Source of the DNA: Candidatus Sulfotelmatobacter kueseliae | GTDB lineage: Bacteria; Acidobacteriota; Terriglobia; Terriglobales; Acidobacteriaceae | Direction of reading: 5' to 3' | Length of the DNA stretch: 36,357 nt | Assembly: GCA_900290255.1 (NCBI GenBank) | Contig: OMOD01000197.1 | Coordinates: 29,348-65,704, forward strand | Shown: positions 21,676 to 29,948 of the stretch, piece after piece | Position numbering within the stretch: position 1 is the stretch's first letter | Layout of the letters: every line of letters begins with the position of its first letter | Notes under the pieces: model-generated | Database searches by the model: none | Told to the model about the DNA's origin: nothing | The model's input: only the letters and a program-made list of their open reading frames with translations | Position numbers and translations under genes: made by a program

Positions 21676-23762
21676 ACCGCAAAACATACGGCATTCTCGG
21701 TTTAGCCTTAGTCTCCCTGGCCTTCGGTTTCCTGACCGGCTGCAGCAGTTCAAGCGCGCCGCCTCCTCCCACCATAGCGATCACAGCGACGGGCGGAGCT
21801 ACGCAGACCCAGACGATTACTGAGGCATTTCCAACCGCACTGGGAGTGAATGTAACTTCCAACGGCTCGCCGGCGACGGGCGTGACGGTCACATTTGCGC
21901 CTCCGTCGTCAGGGGCCACTTGCACGCCCTCGGCCACCACGGCTACCACCGACTCCAGCGGCAATGCATCGATCACATGCACCGCCAGCTCCACGCCCGG
22001 TGCTTACTCGGTCACGGCCACAGCGACGGGGGCGACAACTCCGGCCAGCTTCAGCCTGACCAACGCGCCTCCCAGCGTGTTCACGTTCTACGTGAGCGGC
22101 CTGGAGGCCATCAACGAAGCTGCCTTCGGAGGGCCAAATTATTATGCCCTCGCCGGCGCAGTGGCCTTCGACGTCAGTGGCAACACCTTTCCGGATGCGA
22201 ACGGCAATTGCGGCGAGCAAGACTATAACGATGGCGATGGCATCACGTCACCGACGACCGGCGACACCATCGCGGCAACCGGCAGCTCGATGACGGTGAA
22301 TATGACCACGGGAACGGGGACTCTCGTGCTGGCCACGAACAACACCAACCTGGGCGTTGCCGGGATCGAAACCTTCACCGTGCAGTTCGTGAACGCCAGC
22401 CATGCGCTGATCACACAGTTCGACGGGTCGGCAACTTCCAGCGGGAGCATGGATCTGCAGAGCGCCACCACCGACTCGAACTTTGCCTTTACCATCTCCG
22501 GGACGGACCTCAACTATGCCCCCGTCGGATACGGAGGAATATTCTCGGTTGGCACCGGCGGCGCACTCACCGGCACGGCTGACCAAAATGATAACGGAAC
22601 CGTGACGCCGGACAACGCTTTAGCCGGATCGGTCACGGCCCAGGCGGATGCCTACGGACGTGGCACGGCCAGCATTACGATCAACGGCGTGACCCTCTCG
22701 CTGGTCTACTACAACGTGACTGCCGAGGCGATGCGGCTGATTGATGTGGATGCAGGCGGCGCCAGCGGAGCCGGCAGTGCGGCAATTGGCTCAGCCTACG
22801 GCCAGGGCGCCACTCCTGCCTTCGACAGCACGGCGCTGGGAACGGCGGACGTGTTTGGGGTTCAAGGCAACTCGTGGGGAGTCCTTTACGCCGAAACGGG
22901 GAGCCTGGTTACGTCCGGAGCCGCCACCGGGATAGCCCCGGCCACCTTCTCGAGTGGTGAGGGAGATGGCAACTGGGAGGGCTACGTTTCCACACCGACA
23001 GCGCCCTCTACTCCTAACGTCTCCGGCAGCTACACGATCGCCAGCAACGGATATGGCGGCGCAACCATCAACGGGCTGGCACCGGTTGCGCTTCCCTACG
23101 GGCTGTACGCTACGCTGTCGAGCGTCAATCTGATGGATCCCAACAACACCAGCGGCGGAGGCGGCGCCCTTGCGCTCGACCTCTACCCCAGTTTCTCCGG
23201 CGGCACCGGCGTCATCGTCCCACAGGGCACGATTGCATCCGATGGTTCTGACCTCAACAACAGCTACGGCTTCGGAGCGCAGGAGTTCAACGACGTATCG
23301 ACTCTTCCAGTTGCACCCGACTATGTGGGTTGGGAGTTCGACTACGTCGGGCAGGGAACGTTTGCAACCCTGGCTTTGACCGGAACCGGAGTCATCAGCG
23401 ATCCGTTCGGATACTTCGTCTCCGGCACGGCGGGATTGTACGGAACTCCGACGACGCCAATTCCGTTCGCGGGAACTGCGGCCGCGCCTGACGCGGCGGG
23501 ACGCTACGCGTTTCCTGCTGCCGGAACCGCCGGCAACTTTGCCGTCGGTCCTGTCGGCACGAACACTACAGCGAATGCCTTCACCGTGGTCATGTACGAG
23601 GCCAGTCCCGCGCTGGTGTTCTCGATCGATGAGGACGAGACTGCCACCCCCACTTACAGCCTGTGGCTGGGTACCTTCCAGGAGCAGAGTGCCAGCTCGC
23701 TGAAGGCAATGCACGTGAAACACGGGGCCGTGCCGAAAGCGCAGGCGAAACGGAAACATTAA
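21672..23762 (+). CDS. Large lipoprotein with Ig-like N-terminal domain
   Basis: A 696-residue protein with a lipoprotein signal, FLTGC, the lipidated cysteine being C24. A Ser/Pro linker is followed by an Ig-like domain of invasin/Big_1 style (about 32-135: TITEAFPTALGVNVTSNGSPATGVTVTFAPP, here shown in part: GSPATGVTVTFAPP). The rest is a Gly/Thr/Ala-rich beta-repeat region with many LTGTGVISDPFGYF-like segments and no recognised catalytic motif. The C-terminus is short and basic. Low Lys/Arg content and Gly/Asn/Thr richness suggest an extracellular beta structure. It is coupled to the preceding exported protein and followed by a strong terminator. Its function is unknown; surface or adhesin-like is only a guess. 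Confidence 0.75.
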   Translation: MNRKTYGILGLALVSLAFGFLTGCSSSSAPPPPTIAITATGGATQTQTITEAFPTALGVNVTSNGSPATGVTVTFAPPSSGATCTPSATTATTDSSGNASITCTASSTPGAYSVTATATGATTPASFSLTNAPPSVFTFYVSGLEAINEAAFGGPNYYALAGAVAFDVSGNTFPDANGNCGEQDYNDGDGITSPTTGDTIAATGSSMTVNMTTGTGTLVLATNNTNLGVAGIETFTVQFVNASHALITQFDGSATSSGSMDLQSATTDSNFAFTISGTDLNYAPVGYGGIFSVGTGGALTGTADQNDNGTVTPDNALAGSVTAQADAYGRGTASITINGVTLSLVYYNVTAEAMRLIDVDAGGASGAGSAAIGSAYGQGATPAFDSTALGTADVFGVQGNSWGVLYAETGSLVTSGAATGIAPATFSSGEGDGNWEGYVSTPTAPSTPNVSGSYTIASNGYGGATINGLAPVALPYGLYATLSSVNLMDPNNTSGGGGALALDLYPSFSGGTGVIVPQGTIASDGSDLNNSYGFGAQEFNDVSTLPVAPDYVGWEFDYVGQGTFATLALTGTGVISDPFGYFVSGTAGLYGTPTTPIPFAGTAAAPDAAGRYAFPAAGTAGNFAVGPVGTNTTANAFTVVMYEASPALVFSIDEDETATPTYSLWLGTFQEQSASSLKAMHVKHGAVPKAQAKRKH

Positions 23763-23828
23763 CCAATAAACCGAAGGGGCACCACCGGGACTGCCCGGCA
23801 GTGCCCCGAACCTAACGGTTTTTCTTGA

Positions 23829-23856
23829 GTGGCGCACTCCGGTGCGCCACTTTTTT
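23829..23856 (+). terminator. Rho-independent terminator
   Basis: GTGGCGCA-CTCCGG-TGCGCCAC followed by TTTTTT: a perfect 8-bp GC-rich stem with a six-T run, 67 bp after the lipoprotein stop. A second stem (GGGGCAC 23776-23782 with GTGCCCC 23801-23807) precedes it. Confidence 0.85.
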
Positions 23857-23938
23857 GTTGTGAAGAGCGGCCGGTTGGGGGCCTGCCCCGGGCGAGTGCG
23901 AAGCGCGCCCAGCGGACCGCGTGAGAGATTTTGTATGG

Positions 23939-24077
23939 GTGAAAGAGCGGCCCTTTAGGGCCGCGTAAGCGGCTTCCCCGTGTAACGGCCTTTAGGCCCT
24001 GAGGCCCACCGGAGCTAAAGGCCCGTGCGATTCCAAAGGATCGTTCTCAACGCGGCGCTGAAGCGCCGCTCTTCCAC
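23939..24077. repeat. Inverted-repeat element with 13-bp ends (copy 2)
   Basis: The ends GTGAAAGAGCGGC (23939-23951) and GCCGCTCTTCCAC (24065-24077) are inverted repeats with one mismatch, and the interior hairpins (ccctttaggg, cggcgctgaagcgccg) match the style of the element at 16747-16869. The rest of the gap 23763-24143 has no gene. Confidence 0.7.
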
Positions 24078-24143
24078 GCGACATCACGCGTCCTCGGAGC
24101 ACGCGAGGTGCGCGAGCATCTTCAGTGTCCCAGAGTGCGGCTT

Positions 24144-24668
24144 CTATGACCCCACGATCACGGCCACCGCGCCGGCGGCTGCCGCGTCTTCTTCGGCCTG
24201 CAGCACGCGATACCAGGCGAACATGACGAGCAGCGACACCCGGCTCCCGGCGACGGCCGCGCCCGCCGGCAACTCGACGCTTCTCTCGCGCCTGTGCAGC
24301 AGAAGCACGGGCTGCCCGCCGTCTGTGGTCACGCTCCACAGCGGACGCCACCAGCCTTTGCACTCCAGGTGAAACGTCTGGCCGTCGGCGAAGGTCAACG
24401 TGCCGCGGCCTCCGCCCCAGCAGGATTTGAAGGCCGCGATCGGCCGCCCCGAGGCTGCATCCACGATCTCGGCCCCAGTGCCCAGGAACCCTGCGCGGCG
24501 GAAGGTCCAGCGGCCATCTTCGGTCTCCGCCACTAAGTTTGAGGACCAGAAGCTGCGAGGCTCGAGTGTACCGACAACTTTGTCGTTGCGTTTAAGTTGG
24601 TAATTTCGACTGCGTGGGATTTTCGACCAGGTCAGCTCGCTGGTGACGGCGGAAGAGAAGGGAATCAT
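24144..24668 (-). CDS. Conserved hypothetical protein, possible LURP-one/tubby-like barrel
   Basis: A 174-residue protein; ATG 24668 follows GGAGGTGTTT, a strong site, giving MIPFSSAVTSELTWSKI. The middle shows regular short beta strands (WTFRRAGFLGTGAEIVD, PIAAFKSCWGGGRGTLTF, FHLECKGWWRPLWSVTTDG, VLLLHRR), reminiscent of the LURP-one/scramblase-like beta-barrel proteins. This is a low-certainty resemblance. The C-terminus is Ala/Val-rich and hydrophobic (AGAAVAGSRVSLLVMFAWY and AAAAGAVAVIVGS), perhaps one membrane helix. It stands alone and is divergent from the sigma-factor operon. Confidence 0.6.
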   Translation of the reverse strand: MIPFSSAVTSELTWSKIPRSRNYQLKRNDKVVGTLEPRSFWSSNLVAETEDGRWTFRRAGFLGTGAEIVDAASGRPIAAFKSCWGGGRGTLTFADGQTFHLECKGWWRPLWSVTTDGGQPVLLLHRRERSVELPAGAAVAGSRVSLLVMFAWYRVLQAEEDAAAAGAVAVIVGS

Positions 24669-24756
24669 AAACACCTCCGAAAAGGCATTCCGATCCAATT
24701 CCATGCTAGCAGAGGGATGTTAATAACAGATGAAACGAAAAGGAGGGTAATGTCAG

Positions 24757-24873
24757 TTTTTTCCACCACAGAATCACAGAGACACAGAGAAACCCAACTA
24801 CCTGGCAAACCCTTCCACTTCCGTTTTCCGTTTCCTACAGGTTTCGAGATTTTTCTCAGTGACTCCGTGGTGA
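24757..24873. repeat. Word-based hairpin (CACAGAGA vocabulary)
   Basis: Left arm: CCACCACAGAATCACAGAG and following words (24757-24792). Right arm: TTTTTCTCAGTGACTCCGTG and on (24850-24873). The arms are imperfect inverted repeats made of repeated CACAGAGA-type words around a 57-bp loop. It lies in the gap between the divergent genes at 24668 and 25091. Confidence 0.55.
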
Positions 24874-24974
24874 CGAAAGGCGAATCAAGGCGGGCGCTGC
24901 TACAATTCCCTGTCCTGCACAAACTTAGGAGCGAGAAACTTTGGTGTCGACATTCGCGTACTGTCTTGTGTGGG

Positions 24975-25075
24975 TCTGAGCTAAGAGCCACAAGCTGCGA
25001 GCTCTGAGCTAAATTCGCAAGCTGCATCGCTCGGAGCTCATAGCTCGAGGCTCATAGCTCGAAGCTCATAGCTAA
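24975..25075. repeat. Word-based repeat (GAGCTCATAGCTCGA vocabulary)
   Basis: Three near-direct copies of GCTCATAGCTCGA occur at about 25036-25073, preceded by GAGCTAAGAGCCACAAGCTG-type words that form an imperfect inverted arm. It ends about 16 bp before the sigma-factor start, so it makes up most of that gene's leader. The gap 24669-25090 contains no gene. Confidence 0.6.
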
Positions 25076-25090
25076 TTCCGGGGAGCTCAG

Positions 25091-25690
25091 GTGGAAGACG
25101 TCCAGGTGGTCGCGATGCTGGTCCGGCGCTGTCTTGCCGGCGACGCTGCCGCCTGGGAGGAAATCGTCGAGAGCTATAGCCGCCGGATATATAACATCTG
25201 CTACCGCTTTGCCGGATCGGGCGACGATGCCGAAGACCTCACCCAGGAAGTTTTCATCAAGATGTACCGCACGCTTTCGAGTTATGACCACACCAAGGGC
25301 GCGTTTGTCACCTGGGTCACGACGATCACCCGCAACCTGCTGGTGGATCACTTCCGTAAAACCAAGCAGGATCGAATGACGGATTCGATCGACACGGCGG
25401 CGTCCGAACATGAGGACGCCCAGCCGCTGAGTGAGCAAATCAGGGACCAATCGGCTCCCCCAGACGCCCAGGTACGCCGCCGTGAGGTCAGCGAAACCGT
25501 CCATTCGGCCTTGGCCCGTCTTTCCCCAGAGCTCCGGGAGGCAGTGATTCTAAGGGACTTACAGGATATGGACTACCGGGAAATCGCCACCGTTTTGAGG
25601 GTTCCGGAGGGAACTGTGAAATCTCGAATTAATCGTGGGCGGGCGGAACTTGCCCGCCTCCTACAACGTACCTATAGGCAGGTGATGTGA
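25091..25690 (+). CDS. ECF-family RNA polymerase sigma factor
   Basis: A 199-residue alternative sigma factor. The GTG start at 25091 has GGGGAGCTCAG before it. Region 2 spans about 25-95: the NICYRFAGSGDDAEDLTQEVFIKMYRTL helix pair (quoted parts: GDDAEDLTQEVFIKMY) and VTWVTTITRNLLVDHFRKTK for -10 recognition. An acidic linker follows, and region 4 (about 135-190) has LSPELREAVILRDLQDMDYR and the VPEGTVKSRINRGRAEL helix-turn-helix for -35 binding. The stop overlaps the start of the anti-sigma gene (TGATG at 25688-25692), the usual arrangement for a sigma factor held by its own membrane inhibitor. Confidence 0.95.
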   Translation: MEDVQVVAMLVRRCLAGDAAAWEEIVESYSRRIYNICYRFAGSGDDAEDLTQEVFIKMYRTLSSYDHTKGAFVTWVTTITRNLLVDHFRKTKQDRMTDSIDTAASEHEDAQPLSEQIRDQSAPPDAQVRRREVSETVHSALARLSPELREAVILRDLQDMDYREIATVLRVPEGTVKSRINRGRAELARLLQRTYRQVM

Positions 25691-26460
25691 TGCCAGACCA
25701 CACCGGTAACGGAGTGAAGTGCAGCGAGTTCGACCTGCTGCTCACGGACGCGCTGGATGGCGTTCTGAGCGGGGCGGAACTCGACCGTTTCCAGGCGCAC
25801 GCGCGGGCTTGCCCGGCGTGTGGTCCGCTGCTCGCCGAAGCTGAGGCGGGCCGCAACTGGCTGAAGGGGCTCACGGAGGTGGAGTCTCCAGCCGACCTGG
25901 TCGCTAATATCCTGGCATCCACGACGGGCGTTGACACCCAGCGCCTGCGAGCCGCTGCACGCGCACCCCAGCCGCGTATTTCGTGGCTGGAGCAGTTGCA
26001 GGCCACGGTCTTGGAGCCGGTCTTTGCTCCGATGTGGGCCGCGGTTCGCCAGCCGCGCTTTGCCATGTCGTTTGCCATGGCATTCTTCGCGCTGTCGGTG
26101 GGCCTGACGGTTGCCGGGGTCAAACCCGCCGACCTGGGCAAGATCAGCCTGCGGCCGGCGGCAATCCGGCACACGTACTACGCTACCGAGGCGCGGATCG
26201 TGCGCTACTACGACAACGTGCGGCTGGTTTACCAAGTGCAGGCGGCGGTGCGGGGAATCAAGCGGAACCTGGCTCCGGCCGAACCCGGACCAGAGAAACA
26301 GAAAGAACGGAAGAACGACACGTCACAACAGCCCGAACAGAAGCAGGAGCGCAATTACAGCCAGACGGACAGCCATCTCTTTCTGGCCAGCGCTCCGCTG
26401 GGTCCATCTCTTCGCGATCTGCCTGTAGTGTCGGTGACCACGTACAGGAGGTTGGTATGA
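25690..26460 (+). CDS. Membrane anti-sigma factor with zinc-finger (HC2) domain
   Basis: A 256-residue protein. The N-terminal zinc-binding anti-sigma domain has C11 and the H37-x3-C41-x2-C44 motif (HARACPACGPLL), which in ZAS-type factors binds the partner sigma. A transmembrane helix lies at about 122-143 (FAMSFAMAFFALSVGLTVAG). The extracytoplasmic part is followed by a Lys/Glu/Gln-rich stretch (KQKERKNDTSQQPEQKQERN). It probably sequesters the sigma factor encoded immediately upstream until an envelope signal arrives. Its stop overlaps the next ATG by four bases (ATGA at 26457-26460), with AGGAGG inside its own end. Confidence 0.88.
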   Translation: MPDHTGNGVKCSEFDLLLTDALDGVLSGAELDRFQAHARACPACGPLLAEAEAGRNWLKGLTEVESPADLVANILASTTGVDTQRLRAAARAPQPRISWLEQLQATVLEPVFAPMWAAVRQPRFAMSFAMAFFALSVGLTVAGVKPADLGKISLRPAAIRHTYYATEARIVRYYDNVRLVYQVQAAVRGIKRNLAPAEPGPEKQKERKNDTSQQPEQKQERNYSQTDSHLFLASAPLGPSLRDLPVVSVTTYRRLV

Positions 26461-27455
26461 ACTGCGCCACACACAATGACGTTGCTGCTGTGGCCTTTTG
26501 CCGCACTTGCGGCAAGCCACTTTGTCAGAACTGCACCCGCGACGTCCGCGGCGTGATTTATTGCGAGTCCTGCCTGGCGGCACGCATGGAAGGAACAGCG
26601 CCGGCCGCGGGATTCATGCCGGTTGGGCAAACTATGTACCCGCCGGGGCCGCCGCCGATGGCGCCCGCCATGCCGTCCGTCAGCTCTGGGCCGAACCCTG
26701 CAGTCGCGGGGATTCTCGCCGGATTCTTTCCTTTCGGCGTGGGCGCGGTTTACTGCTCGCAATACGCCAAGGGACTGGCGCATCTGCTGATTTTCGCGAT
26801 GCTGATTTTCGCCGCGAATCATGCGGGGGGGCTCGACTGGCTTTTCGCGCTGGCCATCGCTTTCTTCTATGTTTACCAGATCATTGATTCGGTGCGGACA
26901 GCACGGGCAATCCAGCTTGGGCAGCCCGCACCCGACCCAATGGGCCTGGCCCAAACCTTCGGCGTTGGAGAGAAGTTCGAATCCAGCAAGGTTCCGGCTG
27001 GTGCCGTGATCCTGATCGGCATGGGAATCCTCTTCCTCCTACACACCACCGACATTCTGGAATTCAGCGGCGAGTTGTTTATCGGCCTGGTGATGATCTT
27101 CCTGGCGGGGTGGATTTTCGCCAGGCGATGGGGAGTGTTTGGAGCGGCCTCTCGCGCCTGCGCTTGCGGCCGATGCCGCATGCGTTGCCTGATGGGACCG
27201 GCAGTTATTTTGACCATTGGAGTCATGTTGCTGCTGGACAGCCGCGACATCCACGGCGTGGCCTGGGATCGGACCTGGCCTGCGATACTGCTGGTCATCG
27301 GAATCGTGAAACTGCTGCAGAGCACGGCCTCCGCGCAGGGCCACATCGAGCCGCTGCCGCCAGCGCCGCCCAGCGCTCCGCCGCCGCAGCCTCCGCCTGC
27401 ACAGCCGCAGCCGCCCGCGTCGAGTGATGTGAGTGGGGAGGTGCACAATGGCTAG
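26457..27455 (+). CDS. B-box zinc-finger multi-pass membrane protein
   Basis: A 332-residue protein. The first 40 residues hold a B-box-like zinc finger with ligands C3, H6, C15, C18, C23, C26, C36 and C39. A Pro-rich linker (about 55-80) follows. Membrane helices lie at about 87-105 (AGILAGFFPFGVGAVY), 112-128, 131-147, then 180-198 (GAVILIGMGILFLLHT), 205-222, and 244-262 after a Cys-rich turn (ACACGRCRMRC). The tail is Pro/Gln-rich. Strong AGGAGG at 26447-26452 supports ATG 26457. In this operon it sits between an anti-sigma factor and a LiaF-like protein, so an envelope-stress role is plausible. Confidence 0.8.
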   Translation: MNCATHNDVAAVAFCRTCGKPLCQNCTRDVRGVIYCESCLAARMEGTAPAAGFMPVGQTMYPPGPPPMAPAMPSVSSGPNPAVAGILAGFFPFGVGAVYCSQYAKGLAHLLIFAMLIFAANHAGGLDWLFALAIAFFYVYQIIDSVRTARAIQLGQPAPDPMGLAQTFGVGEKFESSKVPAGAVILIGMGILFLLHTTDILEFSGELFIGLVMIFLAGWIFARRWGVFGAASRACACGRCRMRCLMGPAVILTIGVMLLLDSRDIHGVAWDRTWPAILLVIGIVKLLQSTASAQGHIEPLPPAPPSAPPPQPPPAQPQPPASSDVSGEVHNG

Positions 27456-28974
27456 TCCAACTCAATCGCCGGTTCAACCCCCTGTGCCGCCGCGGCGCCA
27501 CCGCTCGTTTGCCGGCCCGCTGGTGTTGATCATCCTCGGCGTCGTGTTCCTGCTGGGTAATCTGCACATGCTCTCGTGGGCCCGGATGTGGCACCTGTTT
27601 GCCAATTACTGGGGCGCACTGCTGATCCTCTGGGGAGTGATCAAGCTGATCGAGCACATGCAGGCGCAGCGGGAAGGCACTCGCACGCCCGGGATTGGCG
27701 CGGGAGGGATTTTCCTGATCATCATGCTCGTGGTCTTCGGCCTGATCGCGAACCAGATGGAGCGCGTCAACTGGTCGGGTCTGCGTGACCAGATGAATTT
27801 CGACGACAATGATTTCTCCGACATGTTCGGACAAACTTACAACTTCAACGATCACCTCGAGCAGGACTTTCCCGCGGGAGCGAGCTTTAAGGTCATTGAC
27901 AATCACGGGGCAGTCAGCGTGCACGCTTCGGAGGACAATAAGATTGCGGTCGTCGTCCGCAAGCGCGTTGGAGCGGAGAGACAAAGCGACGCCGACAAGT
28001 ACAACAGTGAAACCAAGCCCACCCTCACGACGATCGGCGGGCTGGTCACGCTCGATGCCAAGGTGGAAGGCGCAGGAGATCATCCCGTAGAAGCTGATCT
28101 GGACATTTCCCTGCCGCGCAAGGTGGCCGTTTCCATCATTTCGCGGCGCGGCGACGTGAATCTGGCCGACCGCGAGGCGAACGTCGACGTTTCCGCCCAG
28201 CATTCCGACACTTCGGTCGAGGATGTGAAAGGCAACGTCAAAGTGAGTCAGGAAAAAGGCTCGGTGAAAGTCGAACAGATCACCGGCGACGTGCATGTCG
28301 AAGGACGGATGAATGAGGTCGCGGTCAACGACGTCAGCGGCGCAGCCCAACTCGATGGCGAGTTTCAGGAGAGCGTGAAGCTGGGGCGCATCGCCAAGAC
28401 CGTAACCTTCAAGTCTTCGCGCACCGATATGGAGTTCTCGCGCATTGACGGTTCCCTGGATCTCGATTCGGACGAGTTGCACGCCGACGCGATCACCGGC
28501 CCCCTGCATCTGACGACCCGCTCCAAGAACATTCGCCTGGACGGCGTTTCCGGTGATGCCCGGCTCCAGGACGACAACGGCACGATCGAACTAATCATGC
28601 GCGCGCTCGGCAATGTGCAGATTGACAACCGCAATGGCGACATCCAGTTGAGCCTGCCGGAGAAGGCCGGATTCCGCCTGGATGCGCGTACCCGCGATGG
28701 CGAGATTCAGTCGGACTTCCCCGAACTGAAAGTCAGCAGCGACGAGCATGAGGCCAGAGCCAGCGGCAGCGTTGGCAATGGCGCCGCGCACGTTGTGCTC
28801 AACAACGAGCACGAGGGCATTCAAATACGCAAAGCCCCCGTAAGCGGCGGACCGAAAGAAGGAGTACCGGGCGGCGTCACGGGTGGGATCAAGGGAGTAC
28901 CGGGAGACAAGCAGTCCAAACCTGGAAAATCTCTACCGGAACCGAAGCAGAAGGTCGAACCGAGCGAGAACTGA
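27448..28974 (+). CDS. LiaF-like/DUF4097 membrane protein
   Basis: A 508-residue protein; ATG 27448 follows GGGGAGG and overlaps the previous gene by 8 bases. The N-terminus has a Pro-rich start and three helices (PLVLIILGVVFLLGNL, about 21-37; YWGALLILWGVIKLI, about 53-68; FLIIMLVVFGLIAN, about 84-98), as in DUF5668/LiaI-LiaF proteins. From about 140 to 450 it is a repetitive beta structure (GDVNLADREANVDVSAQHSD, GDVHVEGRMNEVAVNDVSG, NGDIQLSLPEKAGFRLDART) of the DUF4097 type. The C-terminus is Gly/Pro/Lys-rich. LiaF-like proteins damp envelope-stress signalling, which fits its place behind a sigma/anti-sigma pair. Confidence 0.82.
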   Translation: MASPTQSPVQPPVPPRRHRSFAGPLVLIILGVVFLLGNLHMLSWARMWHLFANYWGALLILWGVIKLIEHMQAQREGTRTPGIGAGGIFLIIMLVVFGLIANQMERVNWSGLRDQMNFDDNDFSDMFGQTYNFNDHLEQDFPAGASFKVIDNHGAVSVHASEDNKIAVVVRKRVGAERQSDADKYNSETKPTLTTIGGLVTLDAKVEGAGDHPVEADLDISLPRKVAVSIISRRGDVNLADREANVDVSAQHSDTSVEDVKGNVKVSQEKGSVKVEQITGDVHVEGRMNEVAVNDVSGAAQLDGEFQESVKLGRIAKTVTFKSSRTDMEFSRIDGSLDLDSDELHADAITGPLHLTTRSKNIRLDGVSGDARLQDDNGTIELIMRALGNVQIDNRNGDIQLSLPEKAGFRLDARTRDGEIQSDFPELKVSSDEHEARASGSVGNGAAHVVLNNEHEGIQIRKAPVSGGPKEGVPGGVTGGIKGVPGDKQSKPGKSLPEPKQKVEPSEN

Positions 28975-28984
28975 ATCGGATACA

Positions 28985-29060
28985 AGGTTTCAAAGTTTCA
29001 GAGTTTCAAAGTTGGCCGTCAATCGCCCCTAAACCTTGGAACGTTGAAGCCTTGAAACCT
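28985..29060. repeat. Word-based hairpin (TTTCAAAG vocabulary) between convergent genes
   Basis: Arms AGGTTTCAAAGTTTCAGAG and on (28985-29012) and its counterpart (29033-29060) match as inverted repeats in 22 of 28 positions, with a 20-bp loop. It exactly fills the gap between the convergent DUF4097 gene and cmk, so it may end both transcripts. Confidence 0.7.
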
Positions 29061-29068
29061 GATTCGAG

Positions 29069-29770
29069 TCAATTCTGACTTAATTTCTGCCGCGCCAGTT
29101 CTTCCACCTGAGCCAGCACTTCGTCTTCCGTCAGCGCCGTGGAGTCGATCACCACCGCATCTGGCGCGGCGACCAGCGGAGATGCCGCCCGCGTGCGGTC
29201 GCGCTGGTCGCGCTGGCGCAACTCCGCAGCCACATCAGCCGCCACTTCACGCCTGATCTTCTGCTGCGCCATGCGCCGCTGCTCACGCACGACCGGATCA
29301 GCGTCGAGAAAGATCTTCAGCTCTGCATCGGGAAACACTTTTGTCCCGATGTCACGGCCTTCCATGATCACGCCGCCGCTTGCGCCCATTTCCCTTTGCC
29401 GCGCCACCATCCATTCCCTCACCTTGGGATGCACCGAGATGCGCGACGCCCCTTCGGTCACATCCCGCTCCCGAATGCGCGCAGAAACGTCGTGCCCATC
29501 GAGCAGAGTGCGGTTGCCGCCAACCACTGGCTCAAGCTGAATCCGCGAGCCCTGCGCCAGCTTCACCAGCGCCGCTTCGTCGTCGAAGGAAATGTCCTTT
29601 TCGATCGCCTTCAGCGCCAGTGCGCGGTACATGGCGCCGCTTTCCAGATTCACATAGTCCAGCTTGCGGGCCAGCCGCGAGGCAATCGTGCTCTTGCCGG
29701 CGCCCGCCGGTCCATCAATCGCAATGGTCAGTTTGCGGGAGGAGTGGGGCTTGATCGGAGGGTCGCTCAT
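29069..29770 (-). CDS. cmk: Cytidylate kinase
   Basis: A 233-residue enzyme that phosphorylates CMP and dCMP with ATP. The P-loop is G20-PAGAGKST28, followed by the family stretch VNLESGAMYRALALKAI (usually DTGAMYR; here Glu-Ser replaces Asp-Thr). VIMEGRDIGTKVFPDAELKIFLDA is the NMP-binding and lid signature and RDQRDRTRAASPL the C-terminal signature. The start ATG 29770 has AGG ten bases upstream. The gene stands alone; in many genomes cmk precedes rpsA, but here the DUF4097 operon converges on it. Confidence 0.94.
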   Translation of the reverse strand: MSDPPIKPHSSRKLTIAIDGPAGAGKSTIASRLARKLDYVNLESGAMYRALALKAIEKDISFDDEAALVKLAQGSRIQLEPVVGGNRTLLDGHDVSARIRERDVTEGASRISVHPKVREWMVARQREMGASGGVIMEGRDIGTKVFPDAELKIFLDADPVVREQRRMAQQKIRREVAADVAAELRQRDQRDRTRAASPLVAAPDAVVIDSTALTEDEVLAQVEELARQKLSQN

Positions 29771-29870
29771 CGTCGAACCTAAGATTGTACACGCTCGGAG
29801 CGCGAGCTTTCTCCCCGCGCTGCAAGTCGGTTATGTCTCATCAGGTTTAGTGGCTCGGATGGACTGCGCT

Positions 29871-29918
29871 GTCGAGCTTCGCTCGACCGGACAGCCGGGG
29901 GCGGCTGTCCCCACGCGG
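29871..29918 (+). repeat. REP-like palindrome between cmk and the MurU-like gene
   Basis: gtcgagcttcgctcgac (29871-29887), then ggacagccgggggcggctgtcc and ccacgcgg. Its two stems are intact. It lies 31 bp past the stop of the MurU-like gene. Confidence 0.8.
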
Positions 29919-29948
29919 TTTCTGCAAAGTGAGGCATCACCCGCAACC

